From Gordionus sp. m RMFG-2023 (taxonomy: Eukaryota; Nematomorpha; Gordioida; Chordodea; Parachordodidae), in NCBI RefSeq assembly GCF_954871325.1, contig NC_088776.1, positions 19,716,052-19,780,051 on the forward strand: a stretch of DNA of 64,000 nt, in the 5' to 3' direction. Shown here one piece after another: positions 20,575 through 34,205 of this stretch. The notes under the pieces are model-generated. The model made no database searches and was not told where the DNA came from. It worked only from the letters and a program-made list of their open reading frames with translations. A program made the translations under genes and the position numbers. Within the stretch, counting starts at the first letter, position 1; every line of letters begins with the position of its first letter.

Positions 20575-22310
20575 ATTTTAATGTGACAATTGTCATATTC
20601 GTTATTTTTGAACATTTTTGAAACTTTTTGATATAAAGGGTAAAATAATATTTATATTCTAAAGATGTTAAATTATAAATTCAATGAAGATGTTCCTTGG
20701 AAAACTGGCAATTATCATAATCAATATTTTTAAAAATATTAGATTTTTTTTGATGCTAATGGACAAAAATATGTATAAATTAAAATTTCAATTAAGATGT
20801 AACATATAAAAGTGACAATTGTCATAATCGTTGTTTTTAAAGTTTTTAAAATTTATTTGATATAAATGGGCTAAAGTAAATATTGCTAAAATGTTTAAAT
20901 AAAACTTTAGTGAAGATGTACCCTAGATATGTGACAATTGTCATAATCGTTATTTTTAAAGTTTACAGAATTTTTTTTGAAGCAAATGGATATAAATATA
21001 GGTTATAACATGTTAAATTAAAATTTCATGAAGAGGTAGCATATAAAAGTGACAATTGTCAAAATTATTATTTTTAAAAATTTTTTTGACGAATGGGTTA
21101 AAATTTAGATTGTAAACATATTAAATTAAAATTTCATGAAGATATACCATGGAAAAGTGATATTTTTCATAATCGTTATTTTAAGTTTTTTGAATATTTT
21201 TGACCCAAATGGGCAAAAATATAGATTGCGTAAATGTTAAAATAAAACTTCAGTGAAATGTATAGATAAGTAGCAATTGTCATAATTGTTATTTTTAAAG
21301 TTTTTGAATTTTTTCCAAATGGGTTAAAATATATTGTAAAAATGTCAAATTTAAATTTCATAAAGATGTAGGAAAGTGACATTTGTCATAATCGTTATTT
21401 TTTAACATTTTTGAAATTTTTTGACACAAAAGGGTAAAAATAATATTTATATGATAAAGATGTTAAATCATAAATTCAATGAAGAAGTTCATTGGGAAAT
21501 TGGCAATTATCATAATCAATATTTTTAAACATATTAGATTTTTTTTGACGCTAATGGACAAAAATATGTATTTTTAACATGTTAAATTAAAATTTCAATT
21601 AAGATGTAACATATAAAAGTGGCAATTGTCATAATCGTTATTTTTAAAGTTTTTAAATTTTTTTTGATGTAAATGGGCTAAAATAAATATTCCTAACATG
21701 TTTAAATAAAATATTAGTGAAGATGTACTCTAGATTTTTGACAATTGTCATAATCATTATTTTTGAAGTTTATTCAATTTTTTTGACATAAATGGGTATA
21801 AATATTGGTTGTAAATTGTCACTTTCTTACATCTTCATTAAATTTAAATTTGACATTTTTACAATATATTTTAACCTATTTGGGTCAAAAAAAAATCAAA
21901 AAACTTTAAAAATAACGATTATGACAATTGCTTCTTATCTATACATCTTCACTGCACTTTTATTTTAACTTGTACGCAATCTATATTTTTGCCCATTTGC
22001 GTCAAAAAAATTCAAAAAACTTAAATAACGATTATTACAATTGTTAATTTTCCATGGTACATCTTCGTGAAATTTTAATTTAATCTATTTTTAACGCATA
22101 AGTCAAAAAAATTTACAAAAACTTTAAAAATGACAATTATGGCAATTGTCACTTTTATATGCTACATCTTCATGAAATTTTAATTTAATATGTTTACAAT
22201 ATATATTTTTACACATTTGCGTTAAAAAAATCAAAAACTTTAAAAATAACGATTATGACAATTATCACTTATCTATAGTACATCTGAAATTTTAATTTAA
22301 CATATTAATT
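20575..22310. repeat. ~118-bp satellite with seven-unit higher-order repeat and inverted arm
   Basis: About eleven direct units, marked by the palindrome TGACAATTGTCA plus TAATCGTTATTTTTAAAG, begin near 20582, 20706, 20813, 20931, 21049, 21157, 21270, 21375, 21500, 21619 and 21737. Units 8-11 match units 1-4 individually (for example units 2 and 9 share GGCAATTATCATAATCAA), giving a higher-order period of about 795-805 bp. From about 21820 the array continues in inverted orientation for four units to about 22310. This arm pairs with roughly 20900-21375. Divergent relatives lie near 27060-27200 and 28600. No protein is encoded. Confidence 0.8.
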
Positions 22311-22319
22311 AATGTTTCC

Positions 22320-22690
22320 GGGCACAAATTTTTGGAAATTATTCCTTTTAACAATCTTCAGCCCCAACTCACTAACGATGAGCTTAGCCGCACTATTGAA
22401 ATCCGCCTTAATTTTACAATAACCTTTCTGCACTAGCTGCAGAACACCTATAAACAGCTAAGGAAGACACAGTTTACACTACAGATAGTGTAAAGAACAA
22501 ATCCTGAAGCATAAAAATTCAATTTCTTGAACCAAGGAATTAAAATTCACCTAAATACCTGCAATATTTGAACCACCACAACTTTTTAAATCTAATAGAA
22601 AGCGGCCAGACGGGATCACCTTGATCCCATGGAAAAGGGGCCAATTTCTTGTTTGTAACTACTCTTGTGTAGATCCATTAACCCTATCTA
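22320..22690 (-). mobile_element. Coding-like fragments, possibly from a LINE reverse transcriptase
   Basis: The minus strand has two stretches with unusually good amino-acid texture for this region. The first is at about 22690-22575, with TNKKLAPF and QGDPVWPL, recalling the RQGDPLSPLLF motif of LINE reverse transcriptases. The second is at about 22455-22320, with QLVQKGYCKIKADF and SELGLKIVKRNNF, which I do not recognise. They do not join in a simple phase-consistent way. A decayed LINE is my best guess; unlinked exons of an unknown gene are the alternative. Confidence 0.3.
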
Positions 22691-23669
22691 ACCAAACTTC
22701 AAACGTGCTCGAGCAAAAACATAGCTTAAAATTTCTAAATATTTAGAAATTTCAGAAGATCAATAATAACCACAGCCTTAAATTGGTAAGCTAGCATTAT
22801 CCTTTTTCTAGGACTTAGGATCTCACAACAAATTTATAATTTGCCCACTTTTTTAAGTAGACAGTTTCCCAATTTATCAAAGCATATTCGAATAATAATA
22901 AATAGAAATTTGATTGGGACTCTAAATTTTGGCCAAAATAGGGAGAACCCAAATTATTAACAGCCCGAATTCAGGTTTGACTATAGTTACTTTTATCTGT
23001 TGACTAATTATATTTTTAGGAATGTACTGACAAAAGGTAATTAATAATTCTTCGAGTTGTCTTTTATAAATATCAAATATATATTACCTCATATGTTATC
23101 TTTATATAGGATGATTCCTGAATTTAAACTACATCATTAAAAATATTCTCATTAACATCACGCGCTCCTTTAGAACTTTGGTTTAGCCTAGAGCTGCTCA
23201 TTCTTGGAGCAAAACTATTACCTAGACACCAATTTTGAAAAGTTTATTGTCAAAGTTAAATAACAATTTATTAAGCCCAATTTTTTTTGAAAGTAATTTT
23301 GCTTATAATAAATATTATATAGTAATCATTTTTGCGCAGATTAAATGGTAGTATATTTTTTTAGGGCAATTTTATTATTCAAATTGTATTGTATTTATTT
23401 GAATTCCTTTCCTTTGATTACAATTTCCAAATCGGAAAATTATTTTATATAATAAAAAATTATATATATTGAAATAGTTGGAATAGAGGGCCCTTTTTAG
23501 CAATGAACAATATTGGTTAAGAAAGATAAAAAAAAATTATTATTTTTAGGATTTTATCCGATTCCTATTCTATATAGTTGTTTTTTTTAATGGGGATCGA
23601 ATAATTAGAGTTAATATATATGAAACAAATAAATAATTTATTATAATTATAGCTTATAGTCACATTACT

Positions 23670-23985
23670 AGATGTAGACCGGCCTACCTGCCCGAAGCTT
23701 GAAAGCCCAAAATTACAACCCGCAGACTAGATCTGAGAAGATTTTAGGGCTGGCCCGGATAAACCGTTCAATATATTTTTACGAACCAGGCCGAATTTTT
23801 AAAAATGTTTTTAAAGATGATAATTAGTCAAATTCATATCGTTTTTTTTATATGCGTTAGACCGGACAACATGTATAAAATATTTTTTACGGACCAAGCC
23901 CAACCGGAATAAAATAATTTTAGGCCAGGCGTATAATTGGATGGAAAGTTTCCATAAATCGGTTCAGATCTTGCTGGACCACGCA
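23670..23985. repeat. GGCCCG-family dispersed repeat
   Basis: This segment holds several short GC islands (ACCGGCCTACC, GGCTGGCCCGGATAAACC, CCAGGCCGAATT, GGCCAGGCG) separated by A/T runs. The composition is the same as the MITE at 15081-15220 and the copies in the SHPRH introns. The ends are not clear and no target duplication was found. Confidence 0.5.
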
Positions 23986-26174
23986 AACTTCTATTGTATA
24001 AATTTTTACGAAAGTGTGAAGAGTGGTGAGATTGCAGGGTGATAATTTTATTAGCTTAGATTAATATTTAAAAAAATATGCTAACCCCTACGCACGGAAT
24101 TTTTAGGGGTTAGATGTGAATAACATCTTATTTCTGCTCAGCGCTCTCTACCTCCAGTTAATGGCGCGATACCCTATGAAGCTATTATCCCCCCCCCTAA
24201 AAAAGTTGTGTAAATTTTTAAAAATTTTAAAGACATCAAGCTTTTAAAATTTTCATAAAGCATTATCAATATCATATAATACCACCATTATTGAATATAT
24301 ATATATATCCCAGAAATTTGAATTCAAAATTTTTAATAATTTTATAGACGGATAGTTTTTAATTAACTTTTGTTCCGGTATCATAGCGCTTTATATAAAA
24401 TTAATAAATTTGGAAGTCAAATAAATTATAAGGTAAATGGCCAAGTGAAGTTGTAATATCATTTTTAATATTAACTTTTTGGTGAAAAATTTAAAATCGT
24501 TTAAAATTTTTACTACTCAGTGCTGGTCGCAATAAGTTTAATGCTACATAAAACATTTTCATTTTAGAGTTTATAAAATATATAGCACAATAATGGTAAC
24601 CGTGTGGTTTAGTTAGGTTCATAAAAATTTCGGATTTTACTAATATTTTCTTTTAGCATGATTAAAGAAAGGACTGTTTGTTTCTTGAAACTATTGAAAA
24701 TACATTTTCATTAATAATCCATAAAGGATTTCTCTGTTATTTATTAATCGCAGTTAGCATTTCTTAATCATGTATATTTAAAAATTTATCATATATAAAA
24801 ACATCTCCCTTAGTCCAAGGCTTAGCTTTGTTTTTGTAATTAATATTCAAGATCTATGATTGAATGTTATTTTTTCAAAATATATTTGCGAATTTGCACC
24901 TTTTATATTAAAAAATAAATATTTATACAAATTATATTCTGCTGTATAGTATTTTTAAAACCATTTTGTGCCATTTTATTTAAATAAAATTCTATTTCAT
25001 ACCCTAGTTAATTTATTTTATATAAAGCGTTTAAATTATATTCTGGTGCAATTTTAGGTAAGCAAGTTTATGTTTTTACTTAAAACCATTTATAGGCTTG
25101 TCCACTTTTACCCCGCCCCCTGATTTTATGGATTTCGTTACGCTAATGCTGCAATGGTTGCTATGCAACTGATATAATTCAAATCTTTTTAAATAAACAA
25201 ATAAGGGGAAAAATAACAAATGTATTTAGATTAAGTATTAAAAATATAAATGCGATTAAAAAAGTTAAGTAAAGAAAGTAGCCATAGCAAAAACTAATAA
25301 AAATAGACATTTAAAATAAGCGTCTTCATTAGAAATTATTTTATGAGGATCATGTCTTAATTTACCTCCTATATATAATTATTAATCCCTATGCCCTTAA
25401 ATGCATAATCTAAAGGATATATCGAGACAAATGGCTCCTAACCCTCCGTTTATATAGATGGGAGTTTAATAAGCCACACTATAATTTAAGTATTCATCTT
25501 TTTCGGTTGGTGAACCCTAGTTTGAAATGGTCTTATGAGAATATGAGATCCTTTACATTAACAAATTATATTTTGGTAGGCTTTACCGAATAGTGATTTT
25601 TAAAGCATCATGATTTTGTTTCCTAATAAGTTACATTGTTTATTGGAGATTTGTTTTGCATAACCATCTCACAGTAATCAATTTATTTTTAAATTATATA
25701 AAATGTTTGATTGATTAATATATTTTATAGTCTTGTATTAAAATAGAAGATCCACTCCTTTGCTCCATTGACTATGCAAAATATTTATTCTAAGCCATTC
25801 ATCATATTTTAACATTTGTTTTATGAATGGATTCATCAAAGACGATGTTCTATTTGCATTTGTTCCAACAAGTTAACTAATTTGCAGAACACTTGATCTT
25901 CACTGTGCTTCTTAGTCAAACAGTGCTTATTATGCTTGAGAACTAACGTCTAATAAGATATGTCTTGTATGTTTACTATTTCCTTTTCATTTTTTGTTTA
26001 TGTACTTCATAAGGAATATCGCCAAGATTATACTGCTATGGATAATGAATTAATTTTTTATTAGCCAAATATTTAAAATATAAAGATTTATAAATAATTT
26101 ATGTTTGTTTTTGAGTGTAATGCCCAACTATTAAATTACAAAAAAGTTAGTGAATTTTAAATTTTTATATTTTT

Positions 26175-26290
26175 TTCAATTTGAACCGGAGGTGTAACCA
26201 GGGTTATCGTTTTCAAAATATTTGTGAACCCGAACCAAATACATATTTGAACGGAAAAAAATGGGTTCGGTTCGGGTTTAAAATTTTATA
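26175..26290. repeat. GGTTCGGTTCGGG-type dispersed repeat
   Basis: Contains AACCGGAGG, GAACCCGAACC and GGGTTCGGTTCGGG in a short interval. A relative with CGGTTTAGTTTGGTTACGG and GAACCGG motifs lies at about 55580-56060 and encloses a hAT transposase remnant. This suggests the family consists of hAT-derived elements. Confidence 0.45.
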
Positions 26291-27772
26291 TTTAATAATT
26301 TTGGAAGATGTTCTGATTGCCCGATTGATTAAAAAATTTTTTATTGATGAATATAATATAATAAATAATATTTAATCATGTATCAATATTTACAACATTA
26401 AATATATTTTACTTTAGTATAATTTTGAATATGATATTTATCTTTTAGAAAATACCTTTTTTTATTTTATTTCAAATTAAAATAAATTAAATTAAATGAT
26501 AATATAATAATTTTTAATTGTAATTTAATAATTTAGATTTAATTTTTAGAAATTTTTATTAGCATAATAAAAATTTACATAATATTTCTGAACTAGATTA
26601 GAACCTAAACCTAATAACATAGCATAAATTTAAAAAAAACTAGGAGTTAAACCATAGCTACTTTCCTATACAACGAAACATGAACAAAAAAATGAAAATG
26701 AGCAAAATCCAGCAGAGATATTATTTACTAAAACGGTATTTGAACGGGTGGACAAATAGAATACACTCAACGTTTTAAAATAGATGAAAAAATGTGGTTG
26801 TGCATGTACAATATATGGGTATTAACTGAAAGCAGGGAATCATGTAAAAAGTTCATTATTGTTTTCTATTTTCTTAAGTTTTGTTCAGATCCTAGAGAGG
26901 GATTTTTTATAACTTATTTTATAACATTATGTCTCGATTTAAATAAAAGCGTAATATTTTTAGATTGAATTTTTAATAATTATTCTATGATTTCAGGGGG
27001 AAATTATCTTTCTGAATTATTATCATTGAAATTATCATTATTAACTATTTTAGCCAAAAGTGTTCTAAATCATTTCTGTCAATTGGCACGTGAATTACAC
27101 TATCTTCATACTTAAAATATCTATTTTAAATTATTTTAAATGGAGATTATGGCAATTGGCATCTTTATGAATTGCATTATCACTGAAAATATAAATTAAA
27201 TCGTTTGCTATTTTTGGTGAGATATTACTTTATTACATTTCTAATTTTTGTTCCAATAGCAATAATTTTATTAGCGGTTGTATTTGACAACAAACTTATT
27301 AGAGACTTCCTTGTAATTAAGCGAGAAGGTTGATCTTTTCTTTTATAGATTTTCTATTGTAAATAGTCTTCTCTAAATGATCTATGAGTGTTCTATTATT
27401 TTTTGATATAATTCTTATCATCCTATGATTCAAATTTAAATATTCTGAATGTTAAGTATTTCATTGTGGTGTCTGATCCTCTGTAGGATAAGTTTTAAAA
27501 CTGTATTATCTCAAATATTTGTCTTGTTACATCTATATTATCTGATTTCTATTCCAATAATAAATTATAAAATAATGTGTAAAAATGTGAATTTATAAAA
27601 ATTTAACTTTGATTTAAACTGTAACCTTTTTTTAAATGAAAAAATCCATTAAATAGCAATGTCTAAACGATAATCCTCAAGGTATTGATATGATATTCTA
27701 AATACTACAAAATGAAATATAATTATAGATAACTTTTAATATATTATAATATGTAATTTAATGAAACATATT

Positions 27773-27947
27773 GATGATTAAATTAAAACCCATCCATATA
27801 AAATTATTTTATTTGCAAAAATAATTAAAATATAGACAAAGCTTTATTGAAAATTCTTTTATTACTCCTTTTGTTATTTTAATTATTTTTGCAAAGAAAA
27901 TAATTTTATATGGATGAGTTTTAATTTGATTCATTAAATCATCACAA
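27773..27947. repeat. Foldback element with ~60-bp inverted arms
   Basis: The left arm (27773-27833, GATGATTAAATTAAAACCCA... to AAAATAATTAAAATA) is repeated in inverse orientation at about 27876-27947, ending TTTAATTTGATTCATTAAATCATC. About 40 bp of unrelated sequence separates them. It can form a long hairpin. There is no coding capacity and no certain target duplication. A MITE or foldback transposon is likely. Confidence 0.65.
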
Positions 27948-28029
27948 GACTTTATAATAAGTGAAAAGTCATAACTTATATGATAAAATAAATAAAAAAT
28001 TTTCTGATCGACCTATTTATTTCATTTTT

Positions 28030-28255
28030 TCTGCCGACATCAAAAATCCAGACTAGCCTTTTCATTCTCAGGGGGCTCAAAAAATTTTTTAAAAATTATT
28101 TCCAAAATTATCTTTTTTATTTTTAGTTAACTTTATCAAAAATTACCTCCTTTTTTTAGTTAACTTACCTAGTAAAAAAACAAAATTTTGAGGGGGTTCT
28201 TCAAATTTTTTAGGGGGCTCGAGTCCCTGCGATCCCTCTAATGCCGCTACTGCAA
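28030..28255. mobile_element. hAT-type non-autonomous element end (AGGGGG/CCCTAA type)
   Basis: Read on the minus strand from 28253 it begins CAGTAGCGGCATTAGAGGGA, followed by GGACTCGAGCCCCCTAAAAA. Many animal hAT MITEs start CAGTGGCGG...AGGGGG. The left part near 28070 has CAGGGGGCTCAAAAAA, a possible opposite end. The boundaries are approximate. Confidence 0.4.
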
Positions 28256-28959
28256 AAATTGACACTCTCACGCCTAGTGGGCAAAATGCTCATTTGGTCT
28301 TATGGCCAGTTTGCCTCTTTGTATGATTAAAATGCAAATATAACACTTCCATACACGGCAATTCTGTATATTGAAATAAATTAATAAATTAAAATGCATA
28401 ATCGGCATCCTCTACAAGTGATGGCCATGAATCTTTAGATTATTTGAAATTATAGGATATTCTTACAATGATAATTTTTTCAGAAGCCCCCAATAGAGTT
28501 AAACCATCGTGACACTTGTCGCTATTGAAGATTAAGTTATTGATGAAAACTAGAGTATATTTGAAATATCCATTTTTAACTATTATGAAAAAAAAATGTT
28601 GTAAAATATAGATTATGACAATAGACATTTTTCTAAATTGCATTATTATTAAAATTATACCAAAATATATAAAAATATCTATTATAAACTATTTTTGCCC
28701 AAAAAAAATTTTTAGTTTTAAAATTACGATTATCGCCTATGACATAAATATATCTTGAATTTGTTCTCTTCATAATTTAAATGACCAATGATAAAACAAG
28801 TACTACAAACCTTGGTGTATCGGATCCAATATATATATCATTGATCGGATCTGAGGAAATCCCAAATTATAGGTGTAACGGGTGACATTGTTCATTCAAT
28901 TAAGATTGACGAAAGGCCGATAGATAATAATGCTTAAAAAGCTTACTTCAAAAAAGAAA

Positions 28960-31080
28960 CGCATTTTTATTACTTAGAAAAAATTATTCTTTTCAAAAAA
29001 GTAACGCAATATCGTTAAACTTAGCCTTGCGGAAAAAGGAGCACTCGCCCTTAAAATAAAGTAACGCGTTTTTCGTTACTTTAAAATTAGAAACATTATA
29101 TATTATATTTTCTTTTTATTTATTTTCCATATATAATGAATATGAGATTATAAAAAAAATAATATATTCCAAGTTATTTCTGTAAGAATTTTTTATTTAT
29201 TTTTAACTAATAATATTTATTTAACAATTGATTTTCAAAACTTTGATCAGATAAATAAGCGGTTAGTGATCAACACAGCTCTCCCTATGACAAACATATT
29301 TTCAAATGGCATGGAGGATGATAGGGTTGCATTATATATAATTAAAATTTTTAATTGAGGGAATTTATTAAAAATATTTAAAGAATGATCTTTATATTCA
29401 AAAAAAACTTATTTGATCATCTTCATTAGAAAAGAATTTTCATGCAAATCCTCATTTAAAATAATTATTTTTATCAGAATTTAATCTGAATTCATATTTT
29501 TACCTTCATATGTTTTCTTAGATTTCTAGGTTGAAATATTTGAAAAATTGCACTGTCTACACTTACAAAGTGTAAGCTTAGTGCCCCTAATTTTTTTAGG
29601 CAGAGTTAAATCATCCTCAACTGAAGAAATAAGTATTATTGACATATATTCTTTATAAAATATAATATTAAAGAATATAAATTAAGATACCTTGATTGTA
29701 GTTTTATTAAAAAGTTCAATTTAAATCGATTTTTAAAAACGGCCTGATTAAAGTTTTAGCTAAAATAATATCAAGTAAACCTGAAGATTTTGCTCATAGA
29801 TGACAGAAAGGTTATTGCTTCTATATGTCAAATCTCAAGGCTTAGATAATATTATTTTTTAAATCTATTAGGATTTTAAAAAATCGATCCAAATCGGGCT
29901 TTATAAAACCTTATTTGATTGATCCAATATTAATTAGATTAACAATCTGAATTGCATAAAATTCAACAACAAAAATTTAACAAATAAAATAAAAATGAAG
30001 AACTTTGGAAGTTTATCTGAATTAAAACGGGGCTTATATTATTTATAAAATTTTAAGGGAATATAATATATTATTAATTAAAAAAATATTTTTTTCTTAT
30101 TTAAGAATATTTAAAGTAAAGAGGAGTAACGTGTTGCTTTACTGTTACTTAAAAAAATTAACGCGTTGCTCATTACTTTGGAACTTTTGGGAAGAGCAGC
30201 GAATGGCGTTCCTTTATCAAAAGGTAACACCATTAATATGGATGCTACTTGATCGGTGTTACCTCACAATACTTTTTTTATTTAAATTAAGATTTTATAT
30301 TATTTTTATCCTAAGCTCTATTTTTAAACTTCTCAATCACCTCCGAATTATATTCACTATTTGTGATTCACCTTTGCAAAAACTGACGAGAGGGTAATAA
30401 AAAATAAGCTAATTTTATTGTAAAATAAAATTTTATATCTATTCTTAAAGTAATCTACTATTTTTGTACCCTGTCAATTAATCTCCCTGAACAATATTTG
30501 CTGCTATTCTTATTTCATTCCTATTATTTTGCATAACTAAAAAAGGGACGTTACAATTACATGGTATGCTGTTTTTTAATAATAAGATTCTATATCTATT
30601 CTAAAGGATCCTATGTATTCTAATATTAATAAATTGTAGAAAGCTTGGATGCACAATTACAAGATCGGGGGGATATCATAGCAACGTAATGAAGCAGGGG
30701 TAGAAGATCTTAGTAAGATAAAAGTGCAGAAGAGTCAACATTCATAATTTTACGTTGTAATATTCTTCAAAAATTTGTAAAAAAACAAAGTAAATTATTG
30801 AAAAGTTGCATTGTTTTATTTATGGTATAAAATTACGAGTATTTATTTTACTTTATTCCATATTATATGAAACGATTAATTCAAATTTATCTATATAATT
30901 AATAATATAATTCTATATTAATTAGTACTGCGTCAAAAAAATAATTACCTTTTTTGAAGTAAAGGAACGCTATTCGTTGCCTTCTTCTAGAGGTATCGAG
31001 TAACGGTAACGCGTTTCTTTTTTTGAACAACGGTAACAAAAAAGGTTACTCGTTACTTTAAATTTTTTCCTAAAAAATAT
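28960..31080. repeat. Scattered GTAACGCGTTAC-type repeat blocks
   Basis: Blocks at about 28985-29080, 30115-30260 and 30950-31070 share GTAACGCG, GTTACTTTAA and GAGTAAC motifs, with a further one at 44040-44130. These resemble the GTAAC-rich interiors of animal hAT MITEs. An AT-rich spacer between them carries no recognised gene. Confidence 0.4.
29715..29960. repeat. Copy of the AACGGC(T/C)-MITE family
   Basis: Shares ATCGATTTTTAAAAACGGC and CCTGAAGATTTTGCTCATAG with the MITE at 41107-41306 (there in the opposite orientation). Its right side ends AAAAATCGATCCAAATCGGGC, which is again the inverted partner. So it looks like a full-length but divergent copy. Confidence 0.5.
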
Positions 31081-31445
31081 TAAAAAAAGAAAAACATATT
31101 TTATTATACTATAGAATTACTTTTATATTTTTTAATATAAATAATTTACACCGAGTTTTTAATTCATATCAACCACAATTCCTTTATTTTAATTTTAAAT
31201 TCTCTTTGTTAAATTTACAGTCGAATGTTAATTTAATTAATATTCAATCAAAATTCAAAGTTAATGTTAATAATAAAAATATAATTCTATTTTATAATTT
31301 ATTTCAAGAATATTATGTCCATAATACTTACTTCTTCAGGTGAAGATTAGCCCTTTTCTGGCCCCAATTAGAAACATATTTTATATCAATAAAGATATTA
31401 AGGATACAAAGTCTACACTTTGTAAATGTAAATTATGTCCTAACA

Positions 31446-31590
31446 TTTAATGTATTAATATAAATATAAATTGATTTTGTTAATTTGCTTTTAAGCTACA
31501 ATTTAATATAATAGATAAAATAGAAAAACATAAAAATATATTTTATTATATTAATATATCACTTTATATTATTATTTCGAATTCATTTCA
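31446..31590 (+). repeat. Left LTR of element A
   Basis: Shares almost its whole length with 40038-40185, including AAATTGATTTTGTTAATTTG and a shared end TTCGAATTCATTTCA. The sequence that follows, CTTGGCGACGAAG, has the position of a primer binding site. Confidence 0.75.
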
Positions 31591-34205
31591 CTTGGCGACG
31601 AAGTATTTTCTTTTAGAGACGTATTAAATAAAAAGGTTAAAATTATACTATGCCTAACAGAAGACTCAAAGGAGATTTCTGAAGAAAAACGAAGAAACAT
31701 CAACACCTACTCAATTTTATATTCCATAATTCGTGAAAGAAAAACTTTAACAATCAGAATTATCTATATAATATAGAACTTATTTGAAAAATAAAAAATA
31801 TTGTAGATCAAAATTTTAAAAAAAGAGATTTATTATTAGCCTATATAGTGTTAATAAAAAATTTTACTTCCCTAATAACCTAAATAACATAAATTACCCA
31901 ATTTTACTGACAATTTAGAAAAAATATTTAAAAATTTTTCGAGTATTTTTTACATCGCAATAATTTTTATACTTTAAAAAGAGGCAGTGAAACTATTATT
32001 GATTTTCAATCAAATTAGAAAGCATTTACTCTTTATGTAATTTTAAATCGCCGGTTGATGAACTCTTAAGAGAAATTTTCATCTTAGGAGTAGGGTTACA
32101 TAAGCTGGACAAAGATCTTCGGTCATAGCCGAAGAAAATATTACTTTTGAAGATACTGTGCGTCTAGCTATCGCGCTTTCTTAATTGGAAATCGAAACCC
32201 GGGCAGAACTTAATAAAATAAAAACATAAGCTTATGCAAGGTTCCAAAAATACTTATTTTAGGAATAATTATAATAACGTTAATAAATTCAATAATAATA
32301 ATGCTAACAAATTCAACCCTAATAATTATAAATCAAGTTTTAAACCTAATTTCAGCCAAAAAAAAAGTAATATGCTTTAGGTGCGGAAAAGCAAACCACA
32401 TAGCGAAAGTGTGTAGAACGCATGCTATACAAATGATTTTACCACGGACACCTCGACTGTCGTTTGCTAAAAGCTACAATCTATACGGATAAATGGGCTG
32501 CAGCTTACTATGGAATTTGATACTGGTGCTGCGTGTAGTGTGATAGATGAGGTTACCTGGTGTCGCATAGGCAAACCACCATTGTCACCTTAAACTAGTA
32601 GGATATAACCATATCAAGATCGAGGTATTAGGTAAATGTTTAGTAGAAGTCGAAGTAAAGAATATTTCAAAATTTTTACCTATTTGGGTAGTTAAGGGTG
32701 AGAATTCCCTTATTTTTGGAATGCCCTTTCTTAAAGAATTTGATATAAAACTTCCTGAAGAAGTTCGAATTAATAATATAAATATGAAAGATTCCAGTTT
32801 AAATACTATTGTTTCAAAATTTCAGCAAAGTTTTTTTAAAAAAAAATTAGGAAAAATAAAATTACGCGAAACCGTCATCAAGATACAACCAAACACAGTG
32901 CCAATTGCGCTACCGTCTAGAAGAATTTCATTTCCGTTGCGTCAAACTGTTGAAGCTGAGTTAGACAGACTTTTAGACGAAGGCGTTATCGAGAGGGTGG
33001 ATCCAACAATAACTCCAATTACTTGGGCTACAGGGTTAATATTTTAATGAAATCCGTTGCCGAGCGGATATGCGGAGATTTTTGTTTAACAATCAACAAT
33101 GTTTCGCGATGATTCAAGAGATGCTTTTACAATTCGGAGTTAGAATGTAGGGACCTTTTAGTAATTTCGACTCATGTCGGTTATTATTACCGATACCAAA
33201 GAATCCCATTTGGGTTGACTAGCGCTCCGATAATATTTCAACGCTTTATGCAAAACCTATTAAAGGGAATTCCTATGATTAGTGTATTCGATGTAATTAT
33301 TACAGGCGAGAATAATTTTGATCATATAGTTAATCTAGAAGAAGTATTAAGAAGATTTGATAAGGCTGGACTAACAACGACGACCGATAAAATTAAAATT
33401 GGAGAAATGTCATTTACCTATTTAGGTCATGTTATTGACGAATTCGGAATTCACCCGACAGAAGATAAGATTAATGCTATAAAAAATTGTAAAACACTGT
33501 CTAATGTTAAAGAATTACGTTCGTTTTTGGGAATGGTAAATTACCATGAATCGTTTATAAATAATTTACATTCTATTTGTGCGCCTTTACACCGACTAAC
33601 GAGTAAAAATGTGAGTTGGTTTTGGTCAGCTAAAGAAAATGAAATATTTAATAGAGTTAAAAAAATATTATCAAAAGAAGATACAATAATTCCTTATTCA
33701 GCCGATATTCCTGTCTTGATTTCTTGTGACGCTTCCGAAGATGGTCCAGGAGCTGTTACACCAATTTCTTACTGGCGAGGAGAAACCGATTGCTTACGCA
33801 TCGAGGACACTTTCGGGCGGCTGAAAAGAATTACGCGACCATTGATTGGGAGGCTTCAGCGATCATGTTCGCTATCGAGAAGTTTCATCAATATATTTAT
33901 GGAAGACATTTTATTTTGGTTATAGATTATAAACCTTTAAAATATATCTTAGGTGATAAAAGAGACCTAAGTAAAATAACAAATAACCGTTTAATACGGT
34001 GGGTGACGAAGCTTTTAAATTACGACTATGAGATAATTCATAGGCCGGGTAATCAAAAGAGATGTGCCGATGCTCTGTCCCGTTTGGGGGTAAAGAGAGA
34101 AGAAATTAATGAAGTTAAAAAAAATTTGAAGATGAAATTAGAAAAGTAAAAATCAATTTAATAGAAGATTTTATAGTTCACTCGAAGTAAAATTATAAGT
34201 GAAAT

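Larger units (their letters stand above)
22700..31440. other. Gene-free region rich in repeat families
   Basis: No host coding region is supported. Recognisable pieces are listed separately: GGCCCG family (23.7-24.0 kb), GGTTCGG repeat (26.2 kb), foldback (27.8 kb), AGGGGG-type hAT end (28.0-28.25 kb), GTAACGCGTTAC blocks (29.0-31.1 kb) and a MITE copy at 29.7-29.96 kb. The rest is AT-rich sequence without visible structure. Confidence 0.5.

Noticed and set aside
28440-28643. Open frame of 67 codons on the minus strand
   Set aside because: Overlaps diverged satellite-like sequence (AGATTATGACAATAGACATT) and shows no recognisable domain.
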